64,000 nt of DNA. Source: Bog-950 sp044228435 (lineage in GTDB: Bacteria > Bacteroidota > Bacteroidia > Chitinophagales > LD1). Under the pieces are notes generated by a model. The model did not search any database. It had not been told where the DNA came from and saw nothing but the letters and a program-made list of their open reading frames with translations. The position numbers and the translations under genes were made by a program. The number at the start of each line of letters is the position of its first letter. The first letter of the stretch is position 1. Below are positions 34,486 through 42,902 of this stretch, in pieces. The stretch lies in NCBI GenBank assembly GCA_044228435.1, contig JBGAUW010000002.1, positions 344,970-408,969 of the forward strand, read 5' to 3'.

Positions 34486-34780
34486 CATAAGAAAAGCACT
34501 TCGAAAAAATTGGAGCAGGCATCTTAATACCTGCAGGGTTTCGCAGAGTCCGCGCGAACCAGAACAGCCTAAATTCAAAGCGAAGGTTGGCACGGCTCCA
34601 TTTTATTATAAGTTCTGAGTTGTTTCGCGCAGAGCCCACCATGATGAAAAATCCGTTCGGACAGGCGGTGAAAACACTCAGAACAAGGAAGAAGAAATAA
34701 ATAATATTTATTGCAAAAAGCTTATAATTTATTGTTTATCGATAAATATTTATCATTTTTGCGGTATAATTTAAAACAAC
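34486..34780. other. Gene-free stretch with overlapping palindromes
   Basis: No gene seen. Just before the DUF2975 start two palindromes overlap: TTTATCGATAAA (34735-34746) and GATAAATATTTATC (34741-34754). They are good operator candidates for the XRE regulator encoded second in the pair. Confidence 0.5.
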
Positions 34781-35317
34781 ATGTCAAAAACAAACAACTT
34801 CGTATTTTGGGGTTTATACATTGTGGCTTGGGTTATTTTTGTAGGCTTGTCTATTGAAGCAGGAGCCTTACTAGTAAATTTCTTTTTCAGTCTGTATAAG
34901 CCTGAATTTGTTCAAAATCTTTATCAAAAGTTAGACTTAACTGAAATGTATAACGGCAGTAGATTAGCTTTTTTCGGTATCTATAGTTTTATTCTAACTA
35001 TTTCAATTTTAAAAGCCTGCCTATTTTACATAGTTGTTAGACTAATGGATAAAATGGATTTATCAAAACCGTTCAACACTTTTGTTGCAAGACAAATTTC
35101 ACAAATTAGTTATTTCACCCTTTCAATTGGACTGTTAAGTTACATTGCCAGGCAGTTAGCCAAAGATTTAATGCATTACGGTTTTGTTACCGATAACCTG
35201 AACCAATTTTGGGAAGACAGTCAAGCATTCGTTTTAATGGGAGCTGTAATCTATATTATTGCTACTATTTTTAAAAAAGGAGTAGATATTCAAACCGAAA
35301 ACGATTTAACCGTGTAG
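34781..35317 (+). CDS. DUF2975 family membrane protein
   Basis: A 178-residue protein with four hydrophobic segments. The DUF2975 pattern includes VVRLMDKMDLSKPFNTFVARQISQISYFTLSIGLLSYIA. Function unknown. It is followed after two bases by a small XRE-type regulator, an arrangement that is standard for this family. The gene is clearly more AT-rich than its neighbours. Confidence 0.85.
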   Translation: MSKTNNFVFWGLYIVAWVIFVGLSIEAGALLVNFFFSLYKPEFVQNLYQKLDLTEMYNGSRLAFFGIYSFILTISILKACLFYIVVRLMDKMDLSKPFNTFVARQISQISYFTLSIGLLSYIARQLAKDLMHYGFVTDNLNQFWEDSQAFVLMGAVIYIIATIFKKGVDIQTENDLTV

Positions 35318-35319
35318 CT

Positions 35320-35547
35320 ATGCCAATTATTGTAAACTTAGATGTGATGATGGCAAGACGGAAAATTTCTCTGAATGAACTTTCGGAAAGAGTAGATTTG
35401 ACATTATCTAATCTTTCTATTTTAAAGACGGGAAAAGCAAAAGCAATTCGCTTTAGCACCTTAGAAGCAATTTGTAAAGCATTAGACTGTCAACCAGGTG
35501 ACATTTTAGAATATGTGAACGACAAGGAAAAAGTAACGAACAGCTAG
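35320..35547 (+). CDS. XRE/Cro-type helix-turn-helix regulator (YozG-like)
   Basis: A 75-residue protein that is essentially one HTH domain: MPIIVNLDVMMARRKISLNELSERVDLTLSNLSILKTGKAKAIRFSTLEAICKALDCQPGDILEY. It is the usual partner of DUF2975 membrane proteins, two bases downstream of it, and probably regulates the pair through the palindromes at 34735-34754. Confidence 0.9.
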   Translation: MPIIVNLDVMMARRKISLNELSERVDLTLSNLSILKTGKAKAIRFSTLEAICKALDCQPGDILEYVNDKEKVTNS

Positions 35548-35608
35548 CGGAATCAGTCTTCCTCCTACGGCGGACAAGCGCTAAGACATTTTTTTTGAAT
35601 AAAACAAA

Positions 35609-35641
35609 AAAAGCCCTCTTATCCGCAGATAAAAGGGCTTT
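35609..35641. terminator. Intrinsic terminator after the XRE gene
   Basis: AAAGCCCTCTTATC (35610-35623) pairs with GATAAAAGGGCTTT (35628-35641) with one mismatch, around a CGCA loop. A tracts and T tracts on both sides let it act in either direction. Confidence 0.75.
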
Positions 35642-35735
35642 GTTGTTTTATGTGCCGAAGGGCAAAATACATTACCACCCCGACCGCCTTGTGCGGTCAC
35701 CCCTCCTAAAATAGGCGGGGAATTTAACAACCGCG

Positions 35736-35830
35736 CGACCACCTCGGTTTCACTTCGTTCAACCACTTCCCGATAAACCGGGATGAAACACCTCCTCAAA
35801 AACCGCCGTGGGAACGGCGGAGGAGGAGAA
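35736..35830. repeat. Composite dispersed repeat
   Basis: CGACCACCTCGGT, CCCGATAAACCGGGATGAAAC, then AACCGCCG...CGGCGGAGGAGGAGAAA. The same order of blocks occurs at 24855-24955. Part of a gene-free stretch from 35548 to 35868 that otherwise holds only the terminator and the REP at its end. Confidence 0.6.
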
Positions 35831-35847
35831 ATAAATACCAAATCCCA

Positions 35848-35872
35848 GGGCACCCGCGAGGGGTGCCCCTAC
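35848..35872. repeat. REP palindrome overlapping the lon stop codon
   Basis: A copy of the REP found around the RAYT gene at 61 kb: GGGCACCCGCGAGGGGTGCC plus CCTAC. On the minus strand its edge (GTAGGGGC) supplies the TAG stop codon of lon. Confidence 0.8.
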
Positions 35873-38337
35873 TTTTCTTCCTTTACTAAAAATGAAGCGA
35901 TATCGATACCATTTTTCACTTTGTTTTTCATCAGAGCTAGTTCTACTACTTCGTCCATGGTTTTGATGAAGTGGAATTTCATGCCTTTGATGTATTCGGC
36001 GTTTATTTGCTCTACGTCTTTTTGGTTGCGGTCGCACATGATAATTTCTTTCAGTCCGGCGCGCTTGGCGGCGAGTATCTTCTCTTTAATACCACCTACG
36101 GGCATTACTTTGCCGCGCAGGGTTATCTCACCGGTCATAGCCAAATAAGATTTTACACGGCGCTGGGTAAACAGCGAGGCCAGTGAGGTAAGGATGGTAA
36201 TACCGGCACTTGGTCCATCTTTAGGCACAGCACCCTCGGGAAAGTGCAGGTGTATATTTACCTTGCTGAAAATTTCGGGGTTAATGCCCAGTTTTTCGGC
36301 GTTGGCTTTTAAGAAGGTAAGGGCCGTAGTAGCCGATTCTTTCATTACATCGCCCAGGTTACCGGTTAGGGTAACATTACCGGTGCCCTTGCTTAAAGTA
36401 GATTCGATAAAGAGGATATCCCCTCCTACCGGCGTCCAGGCAAGGCCTACCGATACACCGGGTATGTTCTCCTCCGTATAAATGCTTTTATCAAACTTTT
36501 CGGGCCCGAGTATTTTGCCCAAATCATCATCTTTAATAGTAGGTGAGTGTTTCTCTTTCATAGCCACCTTTTTGGCCATGTTGCGCATTACCGAGGCTAG
36601 TTGCCTATCCAATTCGCGCACACCGCTCTCTTTGGTGTAATCTTCAATAAGGCGCTCCAGCACCTTATCGCTAATTTGCACCTGTTTGGTTTTAAGGCCG
36701 TGGTTAGCAATTTGGCGGGGCAGCAAGTGGCGTTTAGCTATTTGCTGCTTCTCTTCTATACTGTAGCCTTCTATTTGTATAATCTCCATCCGGTCGCGCA
36801 AAGCGGGCTGAATGGTCTGTAATGAGTTGGCAGTAGCAATAAACAGCACCTTGCTTAAATCGTATTCCAGTTCCAGGTAGTTATCGTAAAAGGCATTGTT
36901 CTGCTCGGGGTCTAACACTTCCAGCAAAGCCGAGCTTGGGTCGCCTTTATAATCGTTTCCTACTTTATCAATTTCATCTAAAATAAATACGGCGTTGCTG
37001 CTACCGGCTTTTTTAAGGCTTTGAATAATACGGCCCGGCATAGCGCCGATGTAAGTTTTGCGGTGGCCACGTATTTCGGCTTCATCGTGCAGACCGCCTA
37101 AGGCAATGCGCACATATTTGCGGCCTAAAGCCTTGGCAATGCTTTGCCCTAACGATGTTTTACCAACGCCCGGAGGGCCTACCAAACACAGGATGGGGCT
37201 TTTCATATCGCCCTTTAGTTTAAGCACGGCCAGGTATTCCAATATGCGCTCCTTCACTTTATCTATACCATACTGCTCGGCATCGAGCACCTTTTTGGCG
37301 TGTTTAATATCGAAGTTATCCTGCGTGTAAACGCCCCATGGCAATTCAAGTATTAAATCAACGTAGTTCAACACTACCGAATACTCGGCAGCGGCGGGGT
37401 TCATGCGCTGTAGTTTATCCAGCTCTTTTGTAACCTGCTCCTTGGCTTTTAAAGGCAGGTTCATTTTTTCGGCTTTTTCGCGCAGGCGCTGCACATCTTT
37501 ATCGGCCGAGTTCATGCCCAGCTCATCCTGTATTGTCTTCAGTTGCTGGCTTAAAAAGTAATCGCGCTGTTGTTTATCAATTTCCTGCCGCACCTTGCCC
37601 TGTATCTGGTTTTTCATTTCCAGCATCTGCAGTTCCTTATTCAGGTGCTCAAGCACATAGCGAACGCGCTCGCGCATGTCGGCAATTTCTAAAAGGGCCT
37701 GCTTTTCGGCAATAGAGATATTGAGGTTGCTGCTGATAAAGTGGGTAAGGGTAACGGGGCTATTGATGTTTTTTAATACAATGGCGGCCTCGCTGGGTAT
37801 TTGGGGGTTTATTTTAATAATGTTGCCGGCCAGCTCTTTAATGCTCATCATGCTGGCATCAAACTCTTTATCGCTAATAGGCAAAATATCGTGCAAAACT
37901 TCGATACCCGCTTTAATAAAAGGCTCGCTTTGCACTAACTCTTTAGTAATAAAGCGGTTGCGGCCCTGTATTATGGCGGTGGTAGAGCCATCGGGCATTT
38001 TTATCATGCGCAAAATTTGCGCTACGGTGCCTACGCGGAAAATATCTTTAAACTCGGGCTCTTCGATATTTGCGTCAGTTTGTCCGACCACGCCAATCAG
38101 CTTGTTGGCCTTATATGCCTCTTTGACAGCCAGAATACTCTTATCGCGGCCTACCGTAATGGGCAAAACCACGCCCGGAAATAAAATTGTGTTGCGCAAA
38201 GGCAGGATGGGTAAAACAGCCGGAATATCCAGCTTTTTACCATCGGCCATATCTTCTTCGGGTAGAATAGGCAAAAAATCTACATCTTCATCATTAACAG
38301 GCTGTTGCAAAAAATCCATCATATCCTTCTTATCCAT
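35869..38337 (-). CDS. lon: ATP-dependent Lon protease
   Basis: An 822-residue protein with the standard LonA layout. The N-terminal LAN domain (about 40-240) is followed by a coiled coil, the AAA+ module with Walker A GPPGVGKT (387-394) and Walker B VFILDEID (450-457), and the protease domain with catalytic Ser710 (PKDGPSAG) and Lys753 (GGIKEK). It degrades misfolded and regulatory proteins in the cytoplasm. The C-terminus ends FLVKEEK, and its stop codon lies inside a REP palindrome. The start at 38337 agrees with family length. It is monocistronic. Confidence 0.96.
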   Translation of the reverse strand: MDKKDMMDFLQQPVNDEDVDFLPILPEEDMADGKKLDIPAVLPILPLRNTILFPGVVLPITVGRDKSILAVKEAYKANKLIGVVGQTDANIEEPEFKDIFRVGTVAQILRMIKMPDGSTTAIIQGRNRFITKELVQSEPFIKAGIEVLHDILPISDKEFDASMMSIKELAGNIIKINPQIPSEAAIVLKNINSPVTLTHFISSNLNISIAEKQALLEIADMRERVRYVLEHLNKELQMLEMKNQIQGKVRQEIDKQQRDYFLSQQLKTIQDELGMNSADKDVQRLREKAEKMNLPLKAKEQVTKELDKLQRMNPAAAEYSVVLNYVDLILELPWGVYTQDNFDIKHAKKVLDAEQYGIDKVKERILEYLAVLKLKGDMKSPILCLVGPPGVGKTSLGQSIAKALGRKYVRIALGGLHDEAEIRGHRKTYIGAMPGRIIQSLKKAGSSNAVFILDEIDKVGNDYKGDPSSALLEVLDPEQNNAFYDNYLELEYDLSKVLFIATANSLQTIQPALRDRMEIIQIEGYSIEEKQQIAKRHLLPRQIANHGLKTKQVQISDKVLERLIEDYTKESGVRELDRQLASVMRNMAKKVAMKEKHSPTIKDDDLGKILGPEKFDKSIYTEENIPGVSVGLAWTPVGGDILFIESTLSKGTGNVTLTGNLGDVMKESATTALTFLKANAEKLGINPEIFSKVNIHLHFPEGAVPKDGPSAGITILTSLASLFTQRRVKSYLAMTGEITLRGKVMPVGGIKEKILAAKRAGLKEIIMCDRNQKDVEQINAEYIKGMKFHFIKTMDEVVELALMKNKVKNGIDIASFLVKEEK

Positions 38338-38880
38338 GGTAGCTAAAATATTAGGGTGTTAAAAATAACGCTTTTGGTTGTCAATTGCGGTGCCAAGTAG
38401 GGCGAGAGGAAATAATGTCTAGAATTTTATGAGCTTTTGATATCCTATTCGTTTCGGTCTTTAGGCTTATACAAATACATCCACCCCCTACCCCCGCCAG
38501 CGGGGGACATTAACAGCCAAAGCAGCCACCTCATCCGTCCCGACCAGAGCGTCGGGACACCTTCTCCTTTAGGAGAAGGGAAGCAGCCGCCTCCCTAAAT
38601 CTCCCGATGAAAGATCGGGACAGGCTCTCTTAAAGGAGGGACTTTAACAGCCAAACAGCCGCCTCATCCGTCTCGCCTGCGGCGGACACCTTCTCCATAA
38701 AATGGAGAAGGAAGGAAAACATCTATTTGGAGAGGGGACAACAGCCAACCTCCCTAAATCCCTCCTAAAGGAGGGACTTTAACAGCCAAACAGCCGCCTC
38801 ATCCGTCTCGCCTGCGGCGGACACCTTCTCCATAAAATGGAGAAGGAAGGAAAACATCTATCTACTATGTGAATAAAGTA
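38338..38880. repeat. Repeat-filled gene-free stretch before rplU, with a 96-bp direct duplication
   Basis: Holds CCCCCGC-CA-GCGGGGG (38491-38506) and several CTCCTTTAGGAG-type palindromes joined by AACAGCCA. A perfect 96-bp direct repeat, 38631-38726 and 38766-38861, begins TAAAGGAGGGACTTTAACAG and ends GGAAAACATCTAT. The 39 bases between the copies belong to the same repeat families. No gene seen. Confidence 0.8.
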
Positions 38881-38911
38881 TTTGTTTTTTTGGTTTCTAC
38901 CATTATATTTG
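38881..38911 (+). promoter_or_regulatory. rplU promoter (-33 TTTG, -7 TATATTTG)
   Basis: TTTG at 38881-38884 and TATATTTG at 38904-38911 are separated by 19 bases, fitting the Bacteroidota sigma factor consensus (TTTG, 19-21 bases, TAnnTTTG). Transcription would begin about 15 bases before the rplU ATG. Confidence 0.75.
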
Positions 38912-38930
38912 CGCTCCCAAATTAAGAAAT

Positions 38931-39239
38931 ATGTACGCAATAGTAGAAATAGCAGGACAACAGTTTAAGGCAGAAGCCGGCAAGAAATTATACGTTCACC
39001 GCCTGGAAGGTAATGAAGGAGATGCGGTATCGTTTGACCGTGTTTTGCTTACCGATAACAACGGAACTGTAGCAGTAGGAACCCCTACGGTAGCAGGCGT
39101 AAAGGTAAATGCCAAAATAGTTGAGCACCTGAAAGATGACAAAGTAAGAATTTACAAAAAGAAGAGAAGAAAGACTTACGAAAAGACCATTGGCCACCGT
39201 CAGTCGCTTACTCAAATCTCTATTGAAAGCATAGCGTAA
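38931..39239 (+). CDS. rplU: 50S ribosomal protein L21
   Basis: A 102-residue protein, family length, with the L21 pattern MYAIVEIAGQQFKAEAGKKLYVHRLEGNEGD, VKAKIVEHLKDDKVRIYKKKRRKTYEKTIGHRQ (here VNAKIVEHL) and a closing TQISIESI. It binds 23S rRNA domain VI in the large subunit. It forms the usual operon with rpmA, 37 bases downstream. Confidence 0.97.
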   Translation: MYAIVEIAGQQFKAEAGKKLYVHRLEGNEGDAVSFDRVLLTDNNGTVAVGTPTVAGVKVNAKIVEHLKDDKVRIYKKKRRKTYEKTIGHRQSLTQISIESIA

Positions 39240-39276
39240 CAAACATTCAACAACAAAATTTTCAATTCAATAAGTC

Positions 39277-39543
39277 ATGGCACACAAAAAAGGGGAAGGT
39301 AAAGTAAAGAACGGACGCGATAGCCACAGCAAACGTTTAGGCATTAAAATTTTTGGTGGCGATAGCGCTATCCCTGGTAACATTATCTGCCGTCAACGCG
39401 GTACCCAATGGCACCCTGGTAAAGGCGTAATGATTGGAAAAGACCACACTATTTTTGCTGTAGAAGCAGGTGTTGTAAAGTTTACCAAAGGCAAAAACGA
39501 CCGTCAGTTTATACACGTATTAGCTGCTACTGCACAAGCTTAA
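39277..39543 (+). CDS. rpmA: 50S ribosomal protein L27
   Basis: An 88-residue protein with the L27 sequence MAHKKGEGKVKNGRDSHSKRLGIKIFGG and IICRQRGTQWHPGKGVMIGKDHTIFAVEAG. It lies at the peptidyl-transferase centre of the large subunit. The N-terminus starts directly at MAHKKGEG, so there is no Firmicutes-type cleaved extension. Second gene of the rplU-rpmA operon, followed by a strong terminator. Confidence 0.97.
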   Translation: MAHKKGEGKVKNGRDSHSKRLGIKIFGGDSAIPGNIICRQRGTQWHPGKGVMIGKDHTIFAVEAGVVKFTKGKNDRQFIHVLAATAQA

Positions 39544-39570
39544 TTGCTGCTTAGCTAAAAGGATATATAG

Positions 39571-39598
39571 AAAGCGCCCCAAACGGGGCGCTTTTTTT
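39571..39598 (+). terminator. Intrinsic terminator of rplU-rpmA
   Basis: AAAGCGCCCC (39571-39580) pairs with GGGGCGCTTT around an AAAC loop and runs into seven or more T. Confidence 0.93.
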
Positions 39599-39638
39599 AT
39601 GTGCTTATGCAGCCAGCGTCAACCAAGTTTAGTCAGCC

Positions 39639-39690
39639 AACAGCCACCTCACCCCAACCCTCTCCTTTAGGAGAGGGAATAACAGCCAGT
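39639..39690. repeat. Dispersed palindromic repeat (AACAGCCA family)
   Basis: AACAGCCACCTCACCCCAAC, then CTCTCCTTTAGGAGAG, then AACAGCCAG: the same plan as at 4397-4455 and in 38530-38780. Confidence 0.65.
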
Positions 39691-39814
39691 TGCGCGCCAA
39701 TGTGCAGTATATTAACATAATAGACTGCAACAAATGCTAAATAACAGTTTGCACTACAAGATTAGAACCTCTGAACCGTTATATTCGTATCGCTTAACTA
39801 ACTAAACTACAACT

Positions 39815-40528
39815 ATGCAAAATCGCCAAAAGGGTTTATTCAGGTTTACAGTATTAGTTGCATTTATTTTTTCTTCCCTGTTTTTTATTTCTGCTACGGC
39901 CCCGGTTACCGAGGACCATGTAGAGACTAATTATGCCGAATTGCCAAGTTCGGTTTATACCAAGCTGCATTTAAAAGAGTTGGGCCTTAACGAAAGGGCG
40001 TTTAACCTGAGTGTAAAGGGTTGGGAGAAAATGAAGCTGCGCGGAGAGGTAAGCAAAAACATAATCAGTATATGCGATTTTACGCAAAGCAGCAATAACA
40101 AGCGCCTGTATATAATTGATATGCTGAACGGCAAGCTGCTGTTTAATACCCTGGTGGCGCATGGCAAAAACACCGGTGAGGAGTTTGCGAAAGTTTTCAG
40201 CAATCAGCCGGAGTCGCATAAAAGCAGCCTGGGTTTTTACAGCACCAAGTCGACCTATTTTGGCGAGCATGGGCTTAGCCTTAAATTAGAGGGCCGCGAG
40301 CCTGGCTTTAATGATAAGGCCGAGGAGCGCTCGATAGTAATACACGGAGCGAATTACGTATGCGAAAACTTTATTAATAGCTGTGGCCGCCTGGGCCGTA
40401 GCTTTGGTTGTCCATCGGTGCCATATGGCCTGCACGAGCAGATAATAAATACCATTAAAGATGGCAGCTGCCTGTTTGTGTATTACCCGGATGCCAAGTA
40501 TTTGGCGAGTTCGAAGTTGTTGAGGTAA
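39815..40528 (+). CDS. Murein L,D-transpeptidase-like protein (YkuD_2)
   Basis: A 237-residue protein with an N-terminal signal or anchor segment (8-28). The catalytic region reads LYIIDMLNGKLLFNTLVAHGKNTGEEFAKVFSNQPESHKSSLGFY, then RSIVIHGANYVCENFINSCGRLGRSFGCPSVP, giving the His and the nucleophile Cys (about 198) of the YkuD_2 L,D-transpeptidase-like family. It would act on peptidoglycan stem peptides in the periplasm; whether it forms cross-links or attaches proteins is unknown. Confidence 0.85.
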   Translation: MQNRQKGLFRFTVLVAFIFSSLFFISATAPVTEDHVETNYAELPSSVYTKLHLKELGLNERAFNLSVKGWEKMKLRGEVSKNIISICDFTQSSNNKRLYIIDMLNGKLLFNTLVAHGKNTGEEFAKVFSNQPESHKSSLGFYSTKSTYFGEHGLSLKLEGREPGFNDKAEERSIVIHGANYVCENFINSCGRLGRSFGCPSVPYGLHEQIINTIKDGSCLFVYYPDAKYLASSKLLR

Positions 40529-40530
40529 CA

Positions 40531-40830
40531 GCCAACTACGGTTTCGCACAGAGAAACAGCCGAGGAAATACAGGAGAATACCAAAGGCAAATTAGCCACG
40601 AAGGCGCGAAGACACAAAGTATTAATCAATGCCAACTGCAGTTTCGCACGGAGAAACAGCCGAGAAAATACAGGAGAATGCCAAAGACAAACTAGCCACG
40701 AAGGCGCGAAGACACAAAGTATTAATCAATGCCAACTACAGTTTCGCACGGAGAAACAGCCGGGGAAATACAGGAGAATACAAAAGGCAAATTAGCCACG
40801 AACGCGCGAAGACGCAAAGAATTAATTACG
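40531..40830. repeat. Three tandem copies of a 100-bp repeat
   Basis: Units start with GCCAACTACGGTTTCGCAC at 40531, 40631 and 40731 and contain the hairpin GTTTCGCACGGAGAAAC and the block TTAGCCACGAAGGCGCGAAG. Period is exactly 100 bases and copies differ at only a few positions each. A truncated fourth copy lies at 41238-41281. Confidence 0.85.
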
Positions 40831-40837
40831 ACAAAAT

Positions 40838-41050
40838 TTACTGCCCGTTTTTGTTGCGCTGCTGTGTGAAAAAGTACCAGTTTTTCATGCGGCGTTGCAA
40901 CGTGCTAAAATCGTTACCTACAAGCGCACAGGGGTTAAGGCTTATTTCGTAACCGTTCTCAGTTTTTTTGATGTTGCCGGTGTGGCCCGTTTTAGTTTCG
41001 GTGATTACATCGCCGTTAACTACAAACGCGGAGTTTTTTTCTACACTCAT
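40838..41050 (-). CDS. Small hypothetical protein
   Basis: A 70-residue reading frame with ATG at 41050 and natural-looking composition: MSVEKNSAFVVNGDVITETKTGHTGNIKKTENGYEISLNPCALVGNDFSTLQRRMKNWYFF. No signal peptide or known motif. It lies alone in an 830-base region otherwise filled with repeats. Codon use and the even spread of residue types favour a real gene, but this is not certain. Confidence 0.5.
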   Translation of the reverse strand: MSVEKNSAFVVNGDVITETKTGHTGNIKKTENGYEISLNPCALVGNDFSTLQRRMKNWYFFTQQRNKNGQ

Positions 41051-41237
41051 TTAATTCTTATTAAAAACCACTACTTGCCCGCCGTTGCCAAACCGGTATG
41101 CTAATACTTTAAGCGATTGATGTATTAATTTAATTCTACTAATCCTACAAAGATAACCCGTTTGGGTTCACGAGACGGATTAATCCTATTGAACGCTTTT
41201 GAGCCTCGTGCGCCAAGGCAGGCAGCCAATACAAAAT

Positions 41238-41281
41238 GCAGTTTCGCACGGAGAAACAGCCGAGAAAATGCAGGAGAGTGC
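41238..41281. repeat. Truncated copy of the 100-bp repeat
   Basis: GCAGTTTCGCACGGAGAAAC followed by AGCCGAGAAAATGCAGGAGA matches the first half of the tandem units at 40531-40830, separated from them by the small hypothetical gene. Confidence 0.75.
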
Positions 41282-41310
41282 AGAGACGGCTAAAACTTAG
41301 TTAACAGAAA

Positions 41311-41341
41311 CAACAAAGGCACCCATTGAGTGCCTTTGTTG
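41311..41341. terminator. Terminator downstream of the AOS-family gene
   Basis: CAACAAAGGCA (41311-41321) pairs with TGCCTTTGTTG (41331-41341), 24 bases beyond the end of the minus-strand AOS-family gene. Confidence 0.65.
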
Positions 41342-41364
41342 TTTAGATAAAGATATAAAACAGG

Positions 41365-42657
41365 TTAAGCTGTTTTGCGCAGTGGGTAATCTACCAGTAC
41401 TTTTTCCGGTTGTTTCATACCAAATGCTTTGTAAATTTCTTCGTAGCTGTAGTTATCCTGCTCTACCAACTTAGGCAGGTGGTGGGCCAGGGCTTCTAAC
41501 AGGTTATTAATATCCTGTAGGGTGTGGTGGTTAGTAAGGGCAATACGCACACCGGCATTTTTAACTGATACGGCCGGGAACTGCGCCAGGTTAAACATCA
41601 TACCTTCTTTGTTCAATATCTCCGATAGCTTAAAGCCTATTTCGGGTTTGCCAACGCCTATGTAGAAGATAGGGGTAAGTTCGCTGCTGATTAATGGCAA
41701 GCCAAGCTGGCGGCATTTTTCAACAAAAAACAGCATACGCTCATACAGGTCGTTTTGCAGCGTTTCAATCTCGGGGCTAAGGTGTATAGCAGCAGCAGCA
41801 ATGGTAGCGCCTAATACGGCAGGCTGCAGCGGACCAGAGAAGATAAACGAGCTACCGCAGTTTTTAATGGTGTTCTTTTCTTCCTCGTTATGAAAAACCA
41901 GGGCGCCGCCGCAATTGGCAAAGCCTTTGGCTAAAGAGGTAGCTACCGTCATACGCGGGTGGTGCGGCATGCGACTAAGCGCCAAACCGCGGCCGTTTTT
42001 ACCGGCCCAGCTCATACCATGTGCATCATCTACATAAAAATGCAGGTTAGGGTATTTATCCAGCAACTTCCATATTTCTTTAAAAGGGGCCGTGTCGCCA
42101 TACATGCTGTAAACACCATCGGCAAAGTAAAATATGCGGTCGTAGCTATCCTGTAAAACCTGTATACGTTGTTCAAGTAAATCCATGCGGTTGTGCGGCA
42201 GGGTTTCTACATAGCAACCATCGCCTTTTACCATTTGTATGGCGTTGCGCACGCTGTTATGTACCTGTTGGTCGGCAATGCAGGCGTCTCTTTCGCCCAG
42301 CATAACCGGTATAGTAGAAATGTGCCCTAAGCTGGTAGTTGGAGCCAGCAAAACCGGCTTACCGAAAATTTCTCCCAACATATTCTCAACTTCTTCATAC
42401 ATTCCCATTTGAAGGAAGGTACGAGAGCACGAGAACTGAGAACCGAAGCGCTGCACTGCATCAATAGCTGCTGCTTTCAGCCGCTCATCGGTTTCGAGGC
42501 CGAGGTAGCTGCAAGAGCCGTAGTAAACCATCTTGTTCCCTCTTACGGTAACGTGTTTTCCGTCAAGGGCTTCATCCTGGGTGGAACCGTGGATTAGACC
42601 TAACTCGCGGTTCTTGTTGAAGATTTTGTTGATAACATCGGTAAACTCTTTTTTCAT
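41365..42657 (-). CDS. PLP-dependent alpha-oxoamine synthase-family enzyme (SPT/KBL/CFAT-like)
   Basis: From the ATG at 42657 (the frame extends 14 codons further without family similarity) the protein has 430 residues. Motifs of fold-type I alpha-oxoamine synthases are present: YYGSCSYLGLETDERL at the start, DGVYSMYGDTAPFKEI, the PLP-binding FYVDDAHGMSW, and the Schiff-base lysine in TSLAKGFANCGG. Family members join an acyl-CoA to serine, glycine, alanine or cysteate. Serine palmitoyltransferase (sphingolipid) or cysteate acyltransferase (sulfonolipid) would suit Bacteroidota, but the sequence alone does not decide. A TAGCTTTG -7 box lies 40 bases upstream. Confidence 0.85.
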   Translation of the reverse strand: MKKEFTDVINKIFNKNRELGLIHGSTQDEALDGKHVTVRGNKMVYYGSCSYLGLETDERLKAAAIDAVQRFGSQFSCSRTFLQMGMYEEVENMLGEIFGKPVLLAPTTSLGHISTIPVMLGERDACIADQQVHNSVRNAIQMVKGDGCYVETLPHNRMDLLEQRIQVLQDSYDRIFYFADGVYSMYGDTAPFKEIWKLLDKYPNLHFYVDDAHGMSWAGKNGRGLALSRMPHHPRMTVATSLAKGFANCGGALVFHNEEEKNTIKNCGSSFIFSGPLQPAVLGATIAAAAIHLSPEIETLQNDLYERMLFFVEKCRQLGLPLISSELTPIFYIGVGKPEIGFKLSEILNKEGMMFNLAQFPAVSVKNAGVRIALTNHHTLQDINNLLEALAHHLPKLVEQDNYSYEEIYKAFGMKQPEKVLVDYPLRKTA

Positions 42658-42696
42658 AATTTCTTTTTTTATCTCAGGTAATAAAGTTTGGGAATA

Positions 42697-42704
42697 CAAA
42701 GCTA
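42697..42704 (-). promoter_or_regulatory. -7 promoter element for the AOS-family gene
   Basis: TAGCTTTG on the minus strand matches TAnnTTTG exactly, placing a start site near 42691, about 35 bases before the ATG. No clear -33 element. Confidence 0.45.
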
Positions 42705-42902
42705 CGCTCTAATTCAGTTTACATGCTATATTGAACTACTGTAATAACTTGTATTTTACCAGAACAAAATAGTGGTGTTATCGTCTTTTGTCAAGTGTTT
42801 TCCACAGGGCGTCTATTTTTTTGTGCTAGTGCCTTATGTAACTGTGAAGATGTTACCGCGTATATACTCGCTTAGGTTTATACTTACATCCTGAAAGGAA
42901 CC

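Noticed and set aside
40531..40830. CRISPR array because of regular repeats
   Set aside because: The repeats are 100 bp, directly adjoining, without unique spacers, and no cas genes are near.
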